Shown here: positions 32,032-41,604 of the stretch, in pieces
Layout: each line of letters starts with the position of its first letter
Numbering within the stretch: position 1 is the first letter of the stretch
From: Streptomyces palmae
Lineage (GTDB): Bacteria > Actinomycetota > Actinomycetes > Streptomycetales > Streptomycetaceae
Assembly: GCF_004684805.1 (NCBI RefSeq)
Contig: NZ_SRID01000008.1
Location: 1-49,131, forward strand
Direction of reading: 5' to 3'
DNA length: 49,131 nt
Translations under genes and position numbers: made by a program
Notes under the pieces: model-generated
What the model saw: the letters and a program-made list of their open reading frames with translations, nothing else
What the model was told of the DNA's origin: nothing
Databases searched by the model: none

Positions 32032-34533
32032 TCAGTCCGCGGCCAACTCCTCCCGGAGCGAGTCGACACGGGCCACGGCTCCGGCGTCGCCGAGGTCCAG
32101 GTGCAGGGAGCGTGCGAGGTCCAGCAGCCGGCGGGCGCCGGCCAGGTCGCCGGTCTCCCGTGCGCAGCGGGCGCCCAGCTCGGCGGCGTCGGCGCGTTGC
32201 AGCGCGGCGCCCTCGGCGGCCAGCATGGTCAGCGCCTCCTCCAGGGTGCCGCCCGCATCTGCCGGCCGCTGGTCGGCCAGCTGGGTCTCGGCCAGACTCA
32301 TCAGCACCCTGGCCTCGTTGTAGCGGTCCCGCTCGGGAAGGCCGGCGAAGGCCACGCGGGCGCGGCGGAGTCGCTCGTAGGCCTCCTCGTACCGGCTTCC
32401 GCCGCGAAGGGCCCGGCCGATGTGGTGCTCCAGCAGGGCGGTGGCCCGGGGCACGTCCCGGGCGCCCTCCTGGCCGGGGCCGATCCGCTCGAGCAGGTCG
32501 CGCGCCGTGCCGAACAGCTCCGCGGCCTCGTCCCAGCGCCACAGCCGCAGCCGCAGCAGGCCGAGCGACTCCACGGCGGTGGCCTCGCCTCGAAGGTGTC
32601 CGGCCGCCCGGTCGGCTGCGGCGGCCGCGCGCAGTTCCCGCTCGGCGTCCTGGTGGCGGCCCAGGCTCATCAGGGCGAAGGCGAGTTGGGTGCGCATCCG
32701 GCCCTCGGCCCGTCGGTCGCCGCAGCGCTGGGCGGCGGCGACGCCGCGCCGGTGGGTGGCCGCCCACAGCTCCGGGAAGCCGAGGCGCAGGTGGAAGCCC
32801 CACATCGCCTCGCACAGCTGCCAGACCAGGTCGTCGAAGCCGCGGTCCTCGGCTGCCCGGACGGCCTCGGCGAGGTTCTGCCGCTCTTGGCGGAGCACCT
32901 CCAGGGCCTGTGCCGGGTCGGTGGGAGCGGAGCCGGTGATCTGCTCGTAGACGGGGCCGAGGTGCCAGCGGCCGGGGATCACCCGGGCGTCGTGCTCGGC
33001 GGCCAGGCGCAGGTACCAGAGCACGGCGCGGCGTACCGCGGCGGCGCCGCCCGGTTCCTGGGCGGCCTGGCGGGCGGCATGGCCGCGGATCAGGTCATGG
33101 CGGTGGTAGCGCTCCTCGCCGGTGTCCTCCAGCAGGCGAACGGCGGTGAGTTCGCGCAGCAGCGGGCGTACCGCGGACGGTTCCTCACCGGCGAGCGCGG
33201 CGACCGCGCCCAGCGGTACGGAGGGCCAGGGGCACAGGCCGAGCAGCCGGTGGACCCGGGCCGCCCGCGGTGACAGGCCGCGGTAGGCCAGGTCGGCCGC
33301 GGCCTCCGCCCGGCCGGCGGGGTCGGGGCCCGCGCCCTCGCCTGCGGTACCGGCCGCCGGTTCGGCGGGCGCGCTCCCCGAGCGGTCCGGGGCGGCGGGC
33401 CGCGGGGACGTGCGGTCGGCGGGGTCGTTCCCCATGCGGTCCTCCTGGTGTCGGGCGCGCTCCCAGTCGGCGAACTCGCGGTCCAGCCGGTCCCAGTCCG
33501 GATCCTCGGCGACGCCGGCCCGGGCCCCCGTGGTGCACAGCGCCAGCGGCACCCCAGCGCACCGCCGCACCACCGACTCGGCGTGCCGGCGCTGCCGGGC
33601 GAAGCTCTCCTCGCCGACGATCCGCACCATCAGGCGTTCGGAGTCCTCGGGGGTCAGCGGGCCCAGGCGGATCGTACCGGCGCCGTAGCGGCCGACCAGC
33701 TCCGGCAGCGGGCGTCGGCTGGTGACCAGGGTGAACCCGGCCGGGGAGGCGGTCAGCAGCGGCGTGAGCTGGGCGGTGGAGTGGGCGTTGTCCAGCAGTA
33801 CCAGCACCCGCAGCTCGGCGGTGCGGTCCCGGAAGAGCTCCGCCTGCGCCTCCAGGTCGGCGGGTACGTCCCGGGGGCGCACGCCGAGGCGGTGGAGGAA
33901 GCGCACGAGCACATCGGAGGGGGCGAGTGCGGAGGCGGCCGAGTCGCCTCGCAGGTCCACGTAGAGCTGGCCGTCGGGGAACCGCGGGCGCACGGTGTGC
34001 GCCCAGTGCAGGGCGGCGGCGGTCTTGCCGATCCCGCCGGTGCCGCTGATCACCGCGATCCGGGGTCCGGCGGCGTCCAACTGCGCGGTGATCCGGCCCA
34101 GTTGGTCATGCCGGTCGGTGAAGTGCGCGGGAGCGGCGGGCAGCAGTCGCGGGCCGCCGGCGCGCGGGGCCGGGGCGTGCGCGGCCCGGCGCAGGCCCTC
34201 CACCTCCCGCAGCCAGCGGGCCAGTTCGCCGGCGAAGTCCGGGTCGGCCGCGGCCCGTGACAGCAGCGCCGCGGCCAGCTCCCTGTGCTCCTGGGCGCCG
34301 TGCGGGGCGGAGGGCTGGGCGTCCTCGCCGGGGTGTGCGTCCGGCTCCGCGGTGCCGCGGGGCTCCGCGGAGTCGTCCGGGTCGGGCCGCGGGTCCCGGC
34401 GTGCGGCGCGGCGGCTCAGTCCGGCCAGCGACTCCCAGGCCCGTCGGCCCGCCTCACTGGCAGCACCGGTGAGTGCTCCCGATCCCGCCGTCTGGATCGC
34501 GGCGACCACCGCTGCCATCGACATGGGATCCAT
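32032..34533 (-). CDS. STAND/NB-ARC ATPase with TPR repeats
   Basis: Large signal-transduction ATPase of 833 residues. A short N-terminal helical region (VVAAIQTAGSGALTGAASEAGRRAW) and a charged linker precede the NB-ARC domain: FTDRHDQLGRI, Walker A ISGTGGIGKTAAALHWAH, LYVDLRG, Walker B VLVLLDNAHS, TSRRPLPEL and a winged-helix part with LGLCPWPSVPLGAVAALAGE and YHRHDLIRGHA. The C-terminal half is TPR-like helices (ATHRRGVAAAQRCGDRRAEGRM, GRHQDAERELRAAA, LGLLRLRLWRWDEAAELFG). It resembles AfsR without the SARP DNA-binding domain. ATG 34533 is chosen for the GGGGAGG upstream; its 5' end overlaps the MMPL gene's 3' end by 80 bp in another frame. Confidence 0.88.
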   Translation of the reverse strand: MDPMSMAAVVAAIQTAGSGALTGAASEAGRRAWESLAGLSRRAARRDPRPDPDDSAEPRGTAEPDAHPGEDAQPSAPHGAQEHRELAAALLSRAAADPDFAGELARWLREVEGLRRAAHAPAPRAGGPRLLPAAPAHFTDRHDQLGRITAQLDAAGPRIAVISGTGGIGKTAAALHWAHTVRPRFPDGQLYVDLRGDSAASALAPSDVLVRFLHRLGVRPRDVPADLEAQAELFRDRTAELRVLVLLDNAHSTAQLTPLLTASPAGFTLVTSRRPLPELVGRYGAGTIRLGPLTPEDSERLMVRIVGEESFARQRRHAESVVRRCAGVPLALCTTGARAGVAEDPDWDRLDREFADWERARHQEDRMGNDPADRTSPRPAAPDRSGSAPAEPAAGTAGEGAGPDPAGRAEAAADLAYRGLSPRAARVHRLLGLCPWPSVPLGAVAALAGEEPSAVRPLLRELTAVRLLEDTGEERYHRHDLIRGHAARQAAQEPGGAAAVRRAVLWYLRLAAEHDARVIPGRWHLGPVYEQITGSAPTDPAQALEVLRQERQNLAEAVRAAEDRGFDDLVWQLCEAMWGFHLRLGFPELWAATHRRGVAAAQRCGDRRAEGRMRTQLAFALMSLGRHQDAERELRAAAAADRAAGHLRGEATAVESLGLLRLRLWRWDEAAELFGTARDLLERIGPGQEGARDVPRATALLEHHIGRALRGGSRYEEAYERLRRARVAFAGLPERDRYNEARVLMSLAETQLADQRPADAGGTLEEALTMLAAEGAALQRADAAELGARCARETGDLAGARRLLDLARSLHLDLGDAGAVARVDSLREELAAD

Positions 34534-37015
34534 CCCTGCCCTCCCCCGGCTCGACGTCGGTGCCACGGTATCGGGCTCCTCGGCTCGAGCGCTCCCCGGC
34601 CGACGCGAACAGGGGGCCGGCCTCCGCCGGCCGGCCGTGGTCGGCGAGGTGGCAGGCCTCGGCGGGGTGCGGCGGGGATCCGCGGCCGGTGTCCGGTACG
34701 GGTTCCGCCTCCGCCACGGCGGCGGTGGGCGGTTCGGGGGCGGCGTCCGGGCTGCGGTCGGCGCCGGCCTTTCCGGTCCCCCGGCCCGGCGCGGCGAGCC
34801 GGGTGCCCTCCACGTCGACCCGCGGCAGCAGGAGGTCCAGCCAGGCCGGCAGCCACCAGGCGGACTTGCCGAGCAGGGCCAGCACCGCCGGGACGATGGC
34901 CATCCGGACGAAGAAGGCGTCGAAGAAGACCGCGACGGCCAGGCCGAAGCCGACCATTTTGATCATCTGCTCCGAGGAGCCGATGAACCCGGAGAAGACA
35001 CTGATCATGATGATGGCGGCCGCCGCGACCACCCGGGCGCCGTGTCGGAACCCCGCGACCAGCGCGGGAGCCGCCCGGTCACCGTGCACATAGGCCTCGC
35101 GCATCCGGGTCACCAGGAAGACCTCGTAGTCCATGGCGAGGCCGAACACCACGCCCACGACGAAGATCGGCATCATGCTGACCACCGGACCGGTCTCCTC
35201 GACGCCGAACGGGCCGGCCAGCCAGCCCCACTGGAAGACCGCGACCACCGCGCCCAGCGCCGCCAGGACCGACAGCAGGAAGCCCAGGGCCGCCTTGAGC
35301 GGCACCAGGACGGACCGGAAGACCAGCATCAGCAGGACGAAGGCCAGCCCCACCACCAGGGCCAGATAGGGCACCAGCGCCGCGTCCAGCTTCCGCGACA
35401 CATCGATGTTCATCGCGGTCAGCCCCGTCACCAGCAGTGCGTCGCCGCCGTTCCGGCGCAGGTCGGCGACCAGCTGCTCGGTCCGGGCGCTGCTCGGCCG
35501 CGCGGCGGGGACCACGGTGATGGTCGCGGTGTCCTTGGCCGCGTTGAAGACGGGGGTGCTCACCTCGGCCACGCCGCGGGTGTGGCGCAGGTCGAAGTGG
35601 ATCAGTTCCACCGCCTCTTTGGGCTGGAAGGTCTCGCGGACGTCCACCACCACGGTCAGCGGTCCGTTGAAGCCGGGGCCGAACGCCTTCGAGAGCGTGT
35701 CGTAGGCCCGGCGCTGGGTGTTGCTGGTGGGCAGTGCGCTGTCGTCCGGCAGCCCGAGCCGCAGGTCGGCCGCCGGCAGCGCCAGCACGCCCAGCGCCAG
35801 GGCCGCGGTGATCAGCACCCCCACCGGGCGGCAGAGGACGAACCGTGCCCAGCGGGTGCCGATGTTGGGCCGGGCACCCGGTCGCCGGTCGGACCCGTCC
35901 CGCCGGCAACCGGCCGGCCACCGGCGGAGCAGCCGGCCCGCGGCGGCCACCGGCGCGGGGCACTTGGGGGCCCGGTGCCGGGCGACCGGACGCTGTCCTC
36001 GGGGCAGTACCCGGTGTCCGACGAACCCCAGCAGCGCCGGGACCAGGGTGATCGCGATGAGCACCGCCATCAGCACCGCTCCGGCGGCGGCCAGGCCCAT
36101 CGTGGTGAGTGCCGGGATGCCGACCAGGCCCAGCCCCACCAGGGCGATGACCACGGTGAGCCCGGCGAAGAACACCGCCGATCCGGCGGTGCCCGCGGCC
36201 TGGCCGATGGCCTGCTCGGGCTCGCTGCCGGCGACCCGTTCGGCCCGGTAGCGGGAGACGATGAACATCGCGTAGTCGATGCCCACCGCGAGGCCGAGCA
36301 TCATCGCCAGGGTCGGTGTGGAGCCGCCCAGTTCGAGCGGACCGCTGAGCACGGTGATCGCGGACACGCTGATGCCCACCCCGACGATCGCGGTGATCAG
36401 CGGCAGTCCGGCCGCGGCGAGGCTGCCGAAGGTGACCACCAGCACCACCGCTGCCACGCCCACGCCGATGGCCTCGGTCATTCCGCTGTGCGGGAGTTCC
36501 TGCAGTGCGTCGCCGCCGACCTCCACGGTCAGTCCGGCGGCCCGCCCCTGGTGTCTGGCCTGGCGCAGTGCGTCCCGGTCGGCGTCGTCGAGTTCGAAGG
36601 ACTTGTCGCGGTAGAAGACCTGGGCGTAGGCGACACGGCCGTCATCGCTGACGCCGTTCATGCGGTAGGGGTCGGTGATCCGGGCGATCCGCCCGCTGCC
36701 GGGACCGCCGCGCAGTTCGTCCAGGACCCGGCATATCGCGTCCCGGTGCGCCGCGTCGGTGAGCTTCTCGCCGGAGGGTGCCCGGAACACCACGCGGGCG
36801 GTGGCCCCATCGGCGTGGCTCCCGGGGAAGCGCTCGTCCAGCAGGTCGAAGGCCCGCTGGGCCTCGGTGCCGGGGATGGTGATGGAGTCCCCGGACACGG
36901 CCGAGACGCTGGCCGCTCCCGCTCCCACCGCCATCAGGAGGGCGAGCCAGCACAGGGCCACCAGCCTCCTTCTGCGGAACGCGAACCGGCCGAGGATGCT
37001 GAGGAACATGGCCAC
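34454..37015 (-). CDS. MMPL-family RND transporter
   Basis: Membrane exporter of about 853 residues with the MmpL/ActII-3 plan: first span after FLSILGRFAFRRRRLVALCW, a large outer loop with GDSITIPGTEAQRAFDLLDERFPG, a first block of spans ending in MLGLAVGIDYAMFIVSRYR, then the second half with DDSALPTSNTQRRAYDTLS and MMPIFVVGVVFGLAMDYEVFLVTRMRE. Exports lipids or polyketide-like products using proton flow. The last ~110 residues are a hydrophilic tail running into the STAND gene. GTG 37015 is preferred as GGAG is 10 bases upstream; ATG 37009 is possible. Its regulator is not obvious; an imperfect dyad is at 37122-37138. Confidence 0.92.
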   Translation of the reverse strand: MAMFLSILGRFAFRRRRLVALCWLALLMAVGAGAASVSAVSGDSITIPGTEAQRAFDLLDERFPGSHADGATARVVFRAPSGEKLTDAAHRDAICRVLDELRGGPGSGRIARITDPYRMNGVSDDGRVAYAQVFYRDKSFELDDADRDALRQARHQGRAAGLTVEVGGDALQELPHSGMTEAIGVGVAAVVLVVTFGSLAAAGLPLITAIVGVGISVSAITVLSGPLELGGSTPTLAMMLGLAVGIDYAMFIVSRYRAERVAGSEPEQAIGQAAGTAGSAVFFAGLTVVIALVGLGLVGIPALTTMGLAAAGAVLMAVLIAITLVPALLGFVGHRVLPRGQRPVARHRAPKCPAPVAAAGRLLRRWPAGCRRDGSDRRPGARPNIGTRWARFVLCRPVGVLITAALALGVLALPAADLRLGLPDDSALPTSNTQRRAYDTLSKAFGPGFNGPLTVVVDVRETFQPKEAVELIHFDLRHTRGVAEVSTPVFNAAKDTATITVVPAARPSSARTEQLVADLRRNGGDALLVTGLTAMNIDVSRKLDAALVPYLALVVGLAFVLLMLVFRSVLVPLKAALGFLLSVLAALGAVVAVFQWGWLAGPFGVEETGPVVSMMPIFVVGVVFGLAMDYEVFLVTRMREAYVHGDRAAPALVAGFRHGARVVAAAAIIMISVFSGFIGSSEQMIKMVGFGLAVAVFFDAFFVRMAIVPAVLALLGKSAWWLPAWLDLLLPRVDVEGTRLAAPGRGTGKAGADRSPDAAPEPPTAAVAEAEPVPDTGRGSPPHPAEACHLADHGRPAEAGPLFASAGERSSRGARYRGTDVEPGEGRDGSHVDGSGGRRDPDGGIGSTHRCCQ

Positions 37016-37121
37016 TGAAGCGGTGCTCCTGTCTCGTCGGGGGTGCCGAAGAGTGCGTACTGCCACCCGGACGAGCGACGCGTACCGGATGGAGCCTGAA
37101 CGAGGTCGACGAACCGCCGCA

Positions 37122-37138
37122 TACAAAGCTAATTCGTA
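37122..37138 (-). promoter_or_regulatory. AT-rich imperfect dyad upstream of the MMPL gene
   Basis: TACAAAGCTAATTCGTA pairs at five of eight positions (TAC.AA.....TT.GTA) in the only AT-rich spot between the sugar-permease stop and the MMPL start. TetR-type repressors often control MMPL genes at such sites; this is only suggestive. Confidence 0.3.
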
Positions 37139-37206
37139 CATCGCAGCGCTGGAGCACCGCTATGACCCCGGTGGAACCCCTCGTCACCGCCCAGGGGCGG
37201 CCGCCC

Positions 37207-38031
37207 TCACTCCTTGACCGCGCCGCTGAGCATCCCGGCGATGAAGCGGCGCTGCAGCGCCAGGTAGACGGCCACCACCGGCAGGGCGATCAGTATCGAG
37301 GCGGCGGCCAGCAGCGCGGTGTCGGAGCCGTGCTGCCCCTGGAAGAAGGCGAGGCCCAGCGGCACCGTGCGGTGCTCCTCGTCGCTCACCATGACCAGTG
37401 CCATCAGGAACTCGTTCCAGGTCCACATGAAGGTGATGACGGTCATGGTGGAGATGGCGGGGCGGCCCATCGGCACCAGGATGCGCCACAGCGTGGTCCA
37501 GCTGCCCGCCCCGTCCAGCCGGGCCGCCTCGATCACCGCGCGGGCGCTGCCGCGGAAGTAGGTGCGCATCCAGAAGACGCCGAAGGCCAGCGACTGGGCG
37601 GCCTGCGGCAGGATCAGCGCCGCGTAGCTGTCGGTCAGCCCGGCGTACCGCAGATCGAAGTAGAGCGGCACCACCAGGGCTTCCTGCGGCAGCGCGAGGC
37701 CGATCACGAAGAGGTAGAACAGCACGGTGGAGCCCGGGAAACGCAGCACGCCGAAGGCGTAGCCGGCGAGGATGGACAAGAGCCCGCCGACGGTGACCAC
37801 GACCACCGCCACCAGCAGCGAGTTCCCCAGGTAGCTGCCGAAGTGGCCGCGGGTCCAGGCGTCGGCGAAGTTGCTCCAGTGGGGGTTGCCGCCGGGCAGG
37901 CTGAAGCCGGTGTCCAGGGAGTCCTGCGGGCCCAGGGCGGTGCCGAGCAGGCCGATGACCGGGGTGAGGGCGACGGCGGCGAACAGGGTCAGGATGCCGT
38001 AGGTCAGGGCGCGTTCGCGTGGGCTGGTCAT
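37207..38031 (-). CDS. Carbohydrate ABC transporter permease (MalG type)
   Basis: Inner-membrane permease of 274 residues with about six spans and the EAA loop EAARLDGAGSWTTLWRILVPM that docks the ATPase. Length and sequence fit MalG/type-2 sugar permeases (MWTWNEFLMAL, QRRFIAGMLSGAVKE end). ATG 38031 overlaps the stop of the upstream permease by ATGA. No ATPase gene is in the operon, as is usual for Streptomyces sugar importers served by the shared MsiK ATPase. Confidence 0.95.
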   Translation of the reverse strand: MTSPRERALTYGILTLFAAVALTPVIGLLGTALGPQDSLDTGFSLPGGNPHWSNFADAWTRGHFGSYLGNSLLVAVVVVTVGGLLSILAGYAFGVLRFPGSTVLFYLFVIGLALPQEALVVPLYFDLRYAGLTDSYAALILPQAAQSLAFGVFWMRTYFRGSARAVIEAARLDGAGSWTTLWRILVPMGRPAISTMTVITFMWTWNEFLMALVMVSDEEHRTVPLGLAFFQGQHGSDTALLAAASILIALPVVAVYLALQRRFIAGMLSGAVKE

Positions 38032-38978
38032 GGGCGGCGGCCCTCCACGAGCCGGGAGACCGCGGTGGTCAGGGCGAAGATCAGTACGGTGAGCGCCACC
38101 CCGATGGCGGCGGCGGAGCCGACCTGGTTGGTGTCGAAGGCCCGGTGGTAGACCTCGTAGGCGGGCACCGAGGTGGTGTTGCCCGGCCCACCGGAGGTGG
38201 TGATGTAGATCAGGTCGAAGTTGCGCAGCCCGGCCACGATGGTGAGGGTCAGCGCCACGGCGATCTGCGGGCGCAGTCCGGGCAGGGTGACCGTGAGGAA
38301 CTCGCGTACCGGGCCGGCGCCGTCCAGCCGGGCCGCCTCGTACAGCTCGCGGGGGATGCGTTGGGCGCCGGCCAGGAAGAGCACCATGCACAGTCCGGTG
38401 CCCACCCAGGTGCCGACGAGGCCGACGGCGGGCAGGGCCCAGTCGTAGTCGCCGAGCCAGGGGCGGGCCAGCGAGCCCAGCCCGAGGGTGCGCAGGGTGT
38501 CGTTGAGCAGTCCGTCGGGGGCGAGGATGGAGCGCCAGGCGACCCCGACCACCACCATGGCCAGTACCTGCGGCAGGAACAGGACGGTGCGGAAGAAGGT
38601 CATGCCGCGCACCCGGTCGCGGGAGAGCAGGGCGGCCAGCAGCAGTCCGATGGCGACCGGCAGCGCCGAGTAGAACACCAGGAGCAGCAGGGCGTGGGCG
38701 AAGGGGGCGCGCAGGGCCGGGTCGGTGAGCAGGTCGCGGTAGTTGTCGAAGCCTGCCCAGGTCGCCCGGGTCAGGCCGTCCCAGTGCAGCAGCGAGAGCC
38801 AGACCGACTGGCCGAACGGGTAGAGCAGGAAGGCGGAGTACAGGGCGAGCGCGGGCAGGATGTAGAGGTAGCCGATGGCGCGCGGCTCGCCCGGCGCCCG
38901 CCGCCGGCCGCGCGAGCGGGCCTTCGACTCCGTGCCGCCGGTCGCCGCCGCGGGGCCCGCCGGGGCCGAGGTCTTCAT
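38028..38978 (-). CDS. Carbohydrate ABC transporter permease (MalF type)
   Basis: Inner-membrane permease of 316 residues: a basic cytoplasmic start, first span IGYLYILPALALYSAFLLYP, further spans, and the EAA loop YEAARLDGAGPVREFLTVTLPG before the last two spans. It forms the translocation pore with the MalG-type partner. Its ATG overlaps the stop of the binding-protein gene (ATGA at 38975-38978). Confidence 0.95.
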   Translation of the reverse strand: MKTSAPAGPAAATGGTESKARSRGRRRAPGEPRAIGYLYILPALALYSAFLLYPFGQSVWLSLLHWDGLTRATWAGFDNYRDLLTDPALRAPFAHALLLLVFYSALPVAIGLLLAALLSRDRVRGMTFFRTVLFLPQVLAMVVVGVAWRSILAPDGLLNDTLRTLGLGSLARPWLGDYDWALPAVGLVGTWVGTGLCMVLFLAGAQRIPRELYEAARLDGAGPVREFLTVTLPGLRPQIAVALTLTIVAGLRNFDLIYITTSGGPGNTTSVPAYEVYHRAFDTNQVGSAAAIGVALTVLIFALTTAVSRLVEGRRP

Positions 38979-40372
38979 CGGGGCTCCGTCGGCTGGGGCT
39001 GCTGGGAGCGCTGGGCGCGTCGGAAGGCGTCGTAGTCCTCTTGCACGGTGGTGGTGAAGCGCTCAGGGGAGAGCCGGCCGGCGATCACTCCCTGGAGGCT
39101 CTCGGAGAGGGTGTCGTAGCTGGTCGGAGTGGTGTAGTCCAGGTAGGGGACGAGTCCGTCGGCGGCGGACAGCCGCCGCCAGCCGGCGATCATCTGGCCG
39201 TCGGCGCTCTGAGGCGGCACCCGGTCGGCGGCCCGGCCGGGCACCGCGGGGAGCACGCCGTTGCGGGTCATCACGTCGGCGGCGTGCCGGCTGGTGATGA
39301 AGTCCAGGTAGGCGGCGGCCACTTCGGGGTTCCGGGCGCGGGAGGTGATGGACCAGGCCAGGCCCTGGCCACCGGTGGTGACCGGCGGTCCGCCGGGGTC
39401 GGCCGGGGGTGGCGGCATGAAGCCGAGCCGGTCGCCCATCGTCTTCTTCAGTCCGGCCAGCTGCCAGGTGCCGGTCAGCAGATAGGCCCCCTCGCCGGCG
39501 GCGAACTTCTTGGCGGCGTCCTCGTAGCCCAGCCCGTTGGCGCTCTTGGGCAGGTAGCCGCGCCGCACCCAGTCGGCCAGGGTGGCGGCGGCCCGGGTGG
39601 TGTCCTGGGCGTCGAAGCCCGTGCTCCGGCCCAGTACGGCGTCGCGGGCCCGTTCGGCGCCGAGCTGGTCCTGGAGGACGCCGAAGGTGTGGATGGCCGG
39701 GTACTTGTCGAGGTTCCCGAACTGGATGGGCAGTTCTCCGGAGCGCCGCAGCCGGCCCAGGCCGCCTGTGAACTCCTTCCAGGTGGTGGGGGGTTCCAGT
39801 CCGGCCTTGGCGAGCAGTTCCTTGTTGTAGTAGAGCCCGATGTACTCGCCGGTCTGGGATATGCCGTACAGCCGCCCGGTGCCGAAGCGGCGGCCGTCGG
39901 CGGAGACCCGGTTGAGGTTGAGCAGGGTGGCCGGGTAGCGGGTGTTCCACTCGTAGATGCCGGCGTAGTTGTCGAGTGGGGCGAGCAGTCCGGCGCGGAC
40001 GAAGGCCACCATGTCCGGGTAGCCCTGGTTGGCCTGGATGACATCGGGCGGGTTGGCGCCGGTGACGGCCAGCTTCAGGGTGGTCTTGAGGTCGGTGAAG
40101 CTGCGGGCCGTCCGTTTGATGGTGACATTGGGGTACCGGTTCTCGAACTCCTCGTTGAGCTGCTCCAGCTCGTCGTTCTGCCCGCCGCGGATCTCCTGGT
40201 CCCAGATGGTCAGCGTGGTCCGGCCGGCCCTGGCCGGGTCGGGTACGGCGCTGCCGGCGCCGGTCCCCGGCACGGGTGCGCCCGATCCGTCGGTGCCGGG
40301 TACGCAGGCCGCGGCGGACAGGGCCAGGCCGGTGATCCACACGGCGAGCGGTAGGCGGCGGCGCGGGCCCAA
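38975..40372 (-). CDS. Sugar ABC transporter substrate-binding lipoprotein
   Basis: Extracellular solute-binding protein (family 1) of 465 residues anchored by lipid. N-terminus LPLAVWITGLALSAAAC gives a hydrophobic segment and a lipobox-like AAAC; the body has LTIWDQEIRGGQNDELEQLN, FENRYPNVTIKR, the PPDVIQANQGY segment, GLYYNKELLAKAGLEPPTTW and GEGAYLLTGTW, all typical of sugar-binding proteins. The start is TTG at 40372: AAGGAG lies 6 bases before it and it begins the signal sequence directly. It lies 41 bp downstream of the PfkB gene. Confidence 0.93.
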   Translation of the reverse strand: MGPRRRLPLAVWITGLALSAAACVPGTDGSGAPVPGTGAGSAVPDPARAGRTTLTIWDQEIRGGQNDELEQLNEEFENRYPNVTIKRTARSFTDLKTTLKLAVTGANPPDVIQANQGYPDMVAFVRAGLLAPLDNYAGIYEWNTRYPATLLNLNRVSADGRRFGTGRLYGISQTGEYIGLYYNKELLAKAGLEPPTTWKEFTGGLGRLRRSGELPIQFGNLDKYPAIHTFGVLQDQLGAERARDAVLGRSTGFDAQDTTRAAATLADWVRRGYLPKSANGLGYEDAAKKFAAGEGAYLLTGTWQLAGLKKTMGDRLGFMPPPPADPGGPPVTTGGQGLAWSITSRARNPEVAAAYLDFITSRHAADVMTRNGVLPAVPGRAADRVPPQSADGQMIAGWRRLSAADGLVPYLDYTTPTSYDTLSESLQGVIAGRLSPERFTTTVQEDYDAFRRAQRSQQPQPTEPR

Positions 40373-40413
40373 TGGGGTCTCCTTCTGCGGTGGTTGCGGC
40401 GCGGCGGCCAGGA

Positions 40414-41484
40414 TCACTCGCCGCGGAATCCGATGGTGGGCACCGCCCTGGCGCACGGGGTGCCGGACAGCGCCGCCGGCAGCAGCTCGGCCAGGAACCG
40501 GTAGCGCCGCGCCTGCTCGGCGCCCCGGCGCTCCGCCCACCAGCAGGCGATGTCCGACCAGCTGGGCGCGGCCAGGGAGCCGCCGAAGTGCTGCACCGAC
40601 AGTGCGGCGGTGAGGTTGGCGAAGGCCAGCCGGTCGGCGAGCGGCCAGCCGGCCAGGGTGCCGGTCATGAAGCCGGCGATGAACACGTCCCCGGCGCCGG
40701 TGGGGTCGAGCGCGTCCACCGGGAGCCCGGGCACGTCGGCGCTCTCCCCGGTGATCGAGTCGATGGCGACGGCTCCCTCGGCGCCCTTGGTCACCACCGC
40801 GATGGGCACCCGTTCGGCCAGCGCGCGCACCGCCTGCTCCGGGCTGTCGGTGCGGGTGTAGCGCTGGGCCTCGGTGGCGTTGGGCAGGAAGGCGTGGCAG
40901 TACGGCAGGTCGGCCAGGGCGGCGGTGTCCCAGCGGCCGGTGTCGTCCCAGCCGACGTCCGCGAAGACCTTGCTGCCGGCGGCGTGGGCCCGGCGCACCC
41001 AGTCCTCCTGGCGGCCGGGTTCGAAGGCCACCACGCAGGCCCGGGAGGCGGGCGGCGCGGTGCCGGCGGCGGGCGGCGCGTGGTGTTCGTGGGTGACCAT
41101 GGTGCGTTCGCCCTCGTACGCCATGGAGACGGTGACCGGGGAGTGCCAGCCGGGGACCCGGCGGGACGGGCCGAGGTCGATGCCCTCGCCGGTGGCCAGC
41201 GCGTCCCAGCAGTAGTCGCCGTACAGATCGGTGCCGAACGGGGCGGCGAGCGCGGTGCGCAGCCCGAGCCGGGCGAGCGCGGTGGCCATGTTGGCGATCC
41301 CGCCGGGGGCCGAGCCCATGCCGCGGGCCCAGGACTCGGTGCCGCGCACCGGGGCGTGGTCCAGGCCGGTGAAGATGATGTCCAGGAAGACGGTGCCGGT
41401 GAGGTAGACGTCGTAGGGCGGATCGTCCGGGGTGCGCAGCGCGGCCAGTGGATCGATCGACTCCGAGACTGTGACCCCGTTCAC
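40414..41484 (-). CDS. PfkB-family carbohydrate kinase
   Basis: Cytoplasmic sugar kinase of 356 residues. PfkB features: YLTGTVFLDIIFTGL with the N-terminal Gly/Asp, APGGIANMATALARLG (signature 1 region), then VVTKGAEGAVAI and the catalytic anion-hole motif DPTGAGDVFIAGF (signature 2). It would phosphorylate the imported sugar or aglycone. GTG 41484 is preceded by AAGGAAGGG at 7 bases. First gene of the kinase-binding protein-permease operon, divergent from the DeoR regulator. Confidence 0.93.
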   Translation of the reverse strand: MNGVTVSESIDPLAALRTPDDPPYDVYLTGTVFLDIIFTGLDHAPVRGTESWARGMGSAPGGIANMATALARLGLRTALAAPFGTDLYGDYCWDALATGEGIDLGPSRRVPGWHSPVTVSMAYEGERTMVTHEHHAPPAAGTAPPASRACVVAFEPGRQEDWVRRAHAAGSKVFADVGWDDTGRWDTAALADLPYCHAFLPNATEAQRYTRTDSPEQAVRALAERVPIAVVTKGAEGAVAIDSITGESADVPGLPVDALDPTGAGDVFIAGFMTGTLAGWPLADRLAFANLTAALSVQHFGGSLAAPSWSDIACWWAERRGAEQARRYRFLAELLPAALSGTPCARAVPTIGFRGE

Positions 41485-41527
41485 CGTCGCGCCCTTCCTT
41501 GTCAGACTCGCTTCATGTGACCGACAC

Positions 41528-41555
41528 CTTGCACCCCCGGTCATCTCATTGCAAG
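41528..41555. promoter_or_regulatory. Inverted repeat CTTGCA-N16-TGCAAG between divergent sugar operons
   Basis: CTTGCA (41528-41533) and TGCAAG (41550-41555) are exact inverted copies in the 120-bp gap between the kinase and deoR starts; TGACC (41518-41522) and GGTCA (41539-41543) form a second interleaved dyad. Most likely the operator of the DeoR regulator controlling both directions. Confidence 0.5.
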
Positions 41556-41604
41556 AGGTCAGTCATAGTCGCGCAGACTTGCTCAGGTGGAGTACGTTGC
41601 GGGC

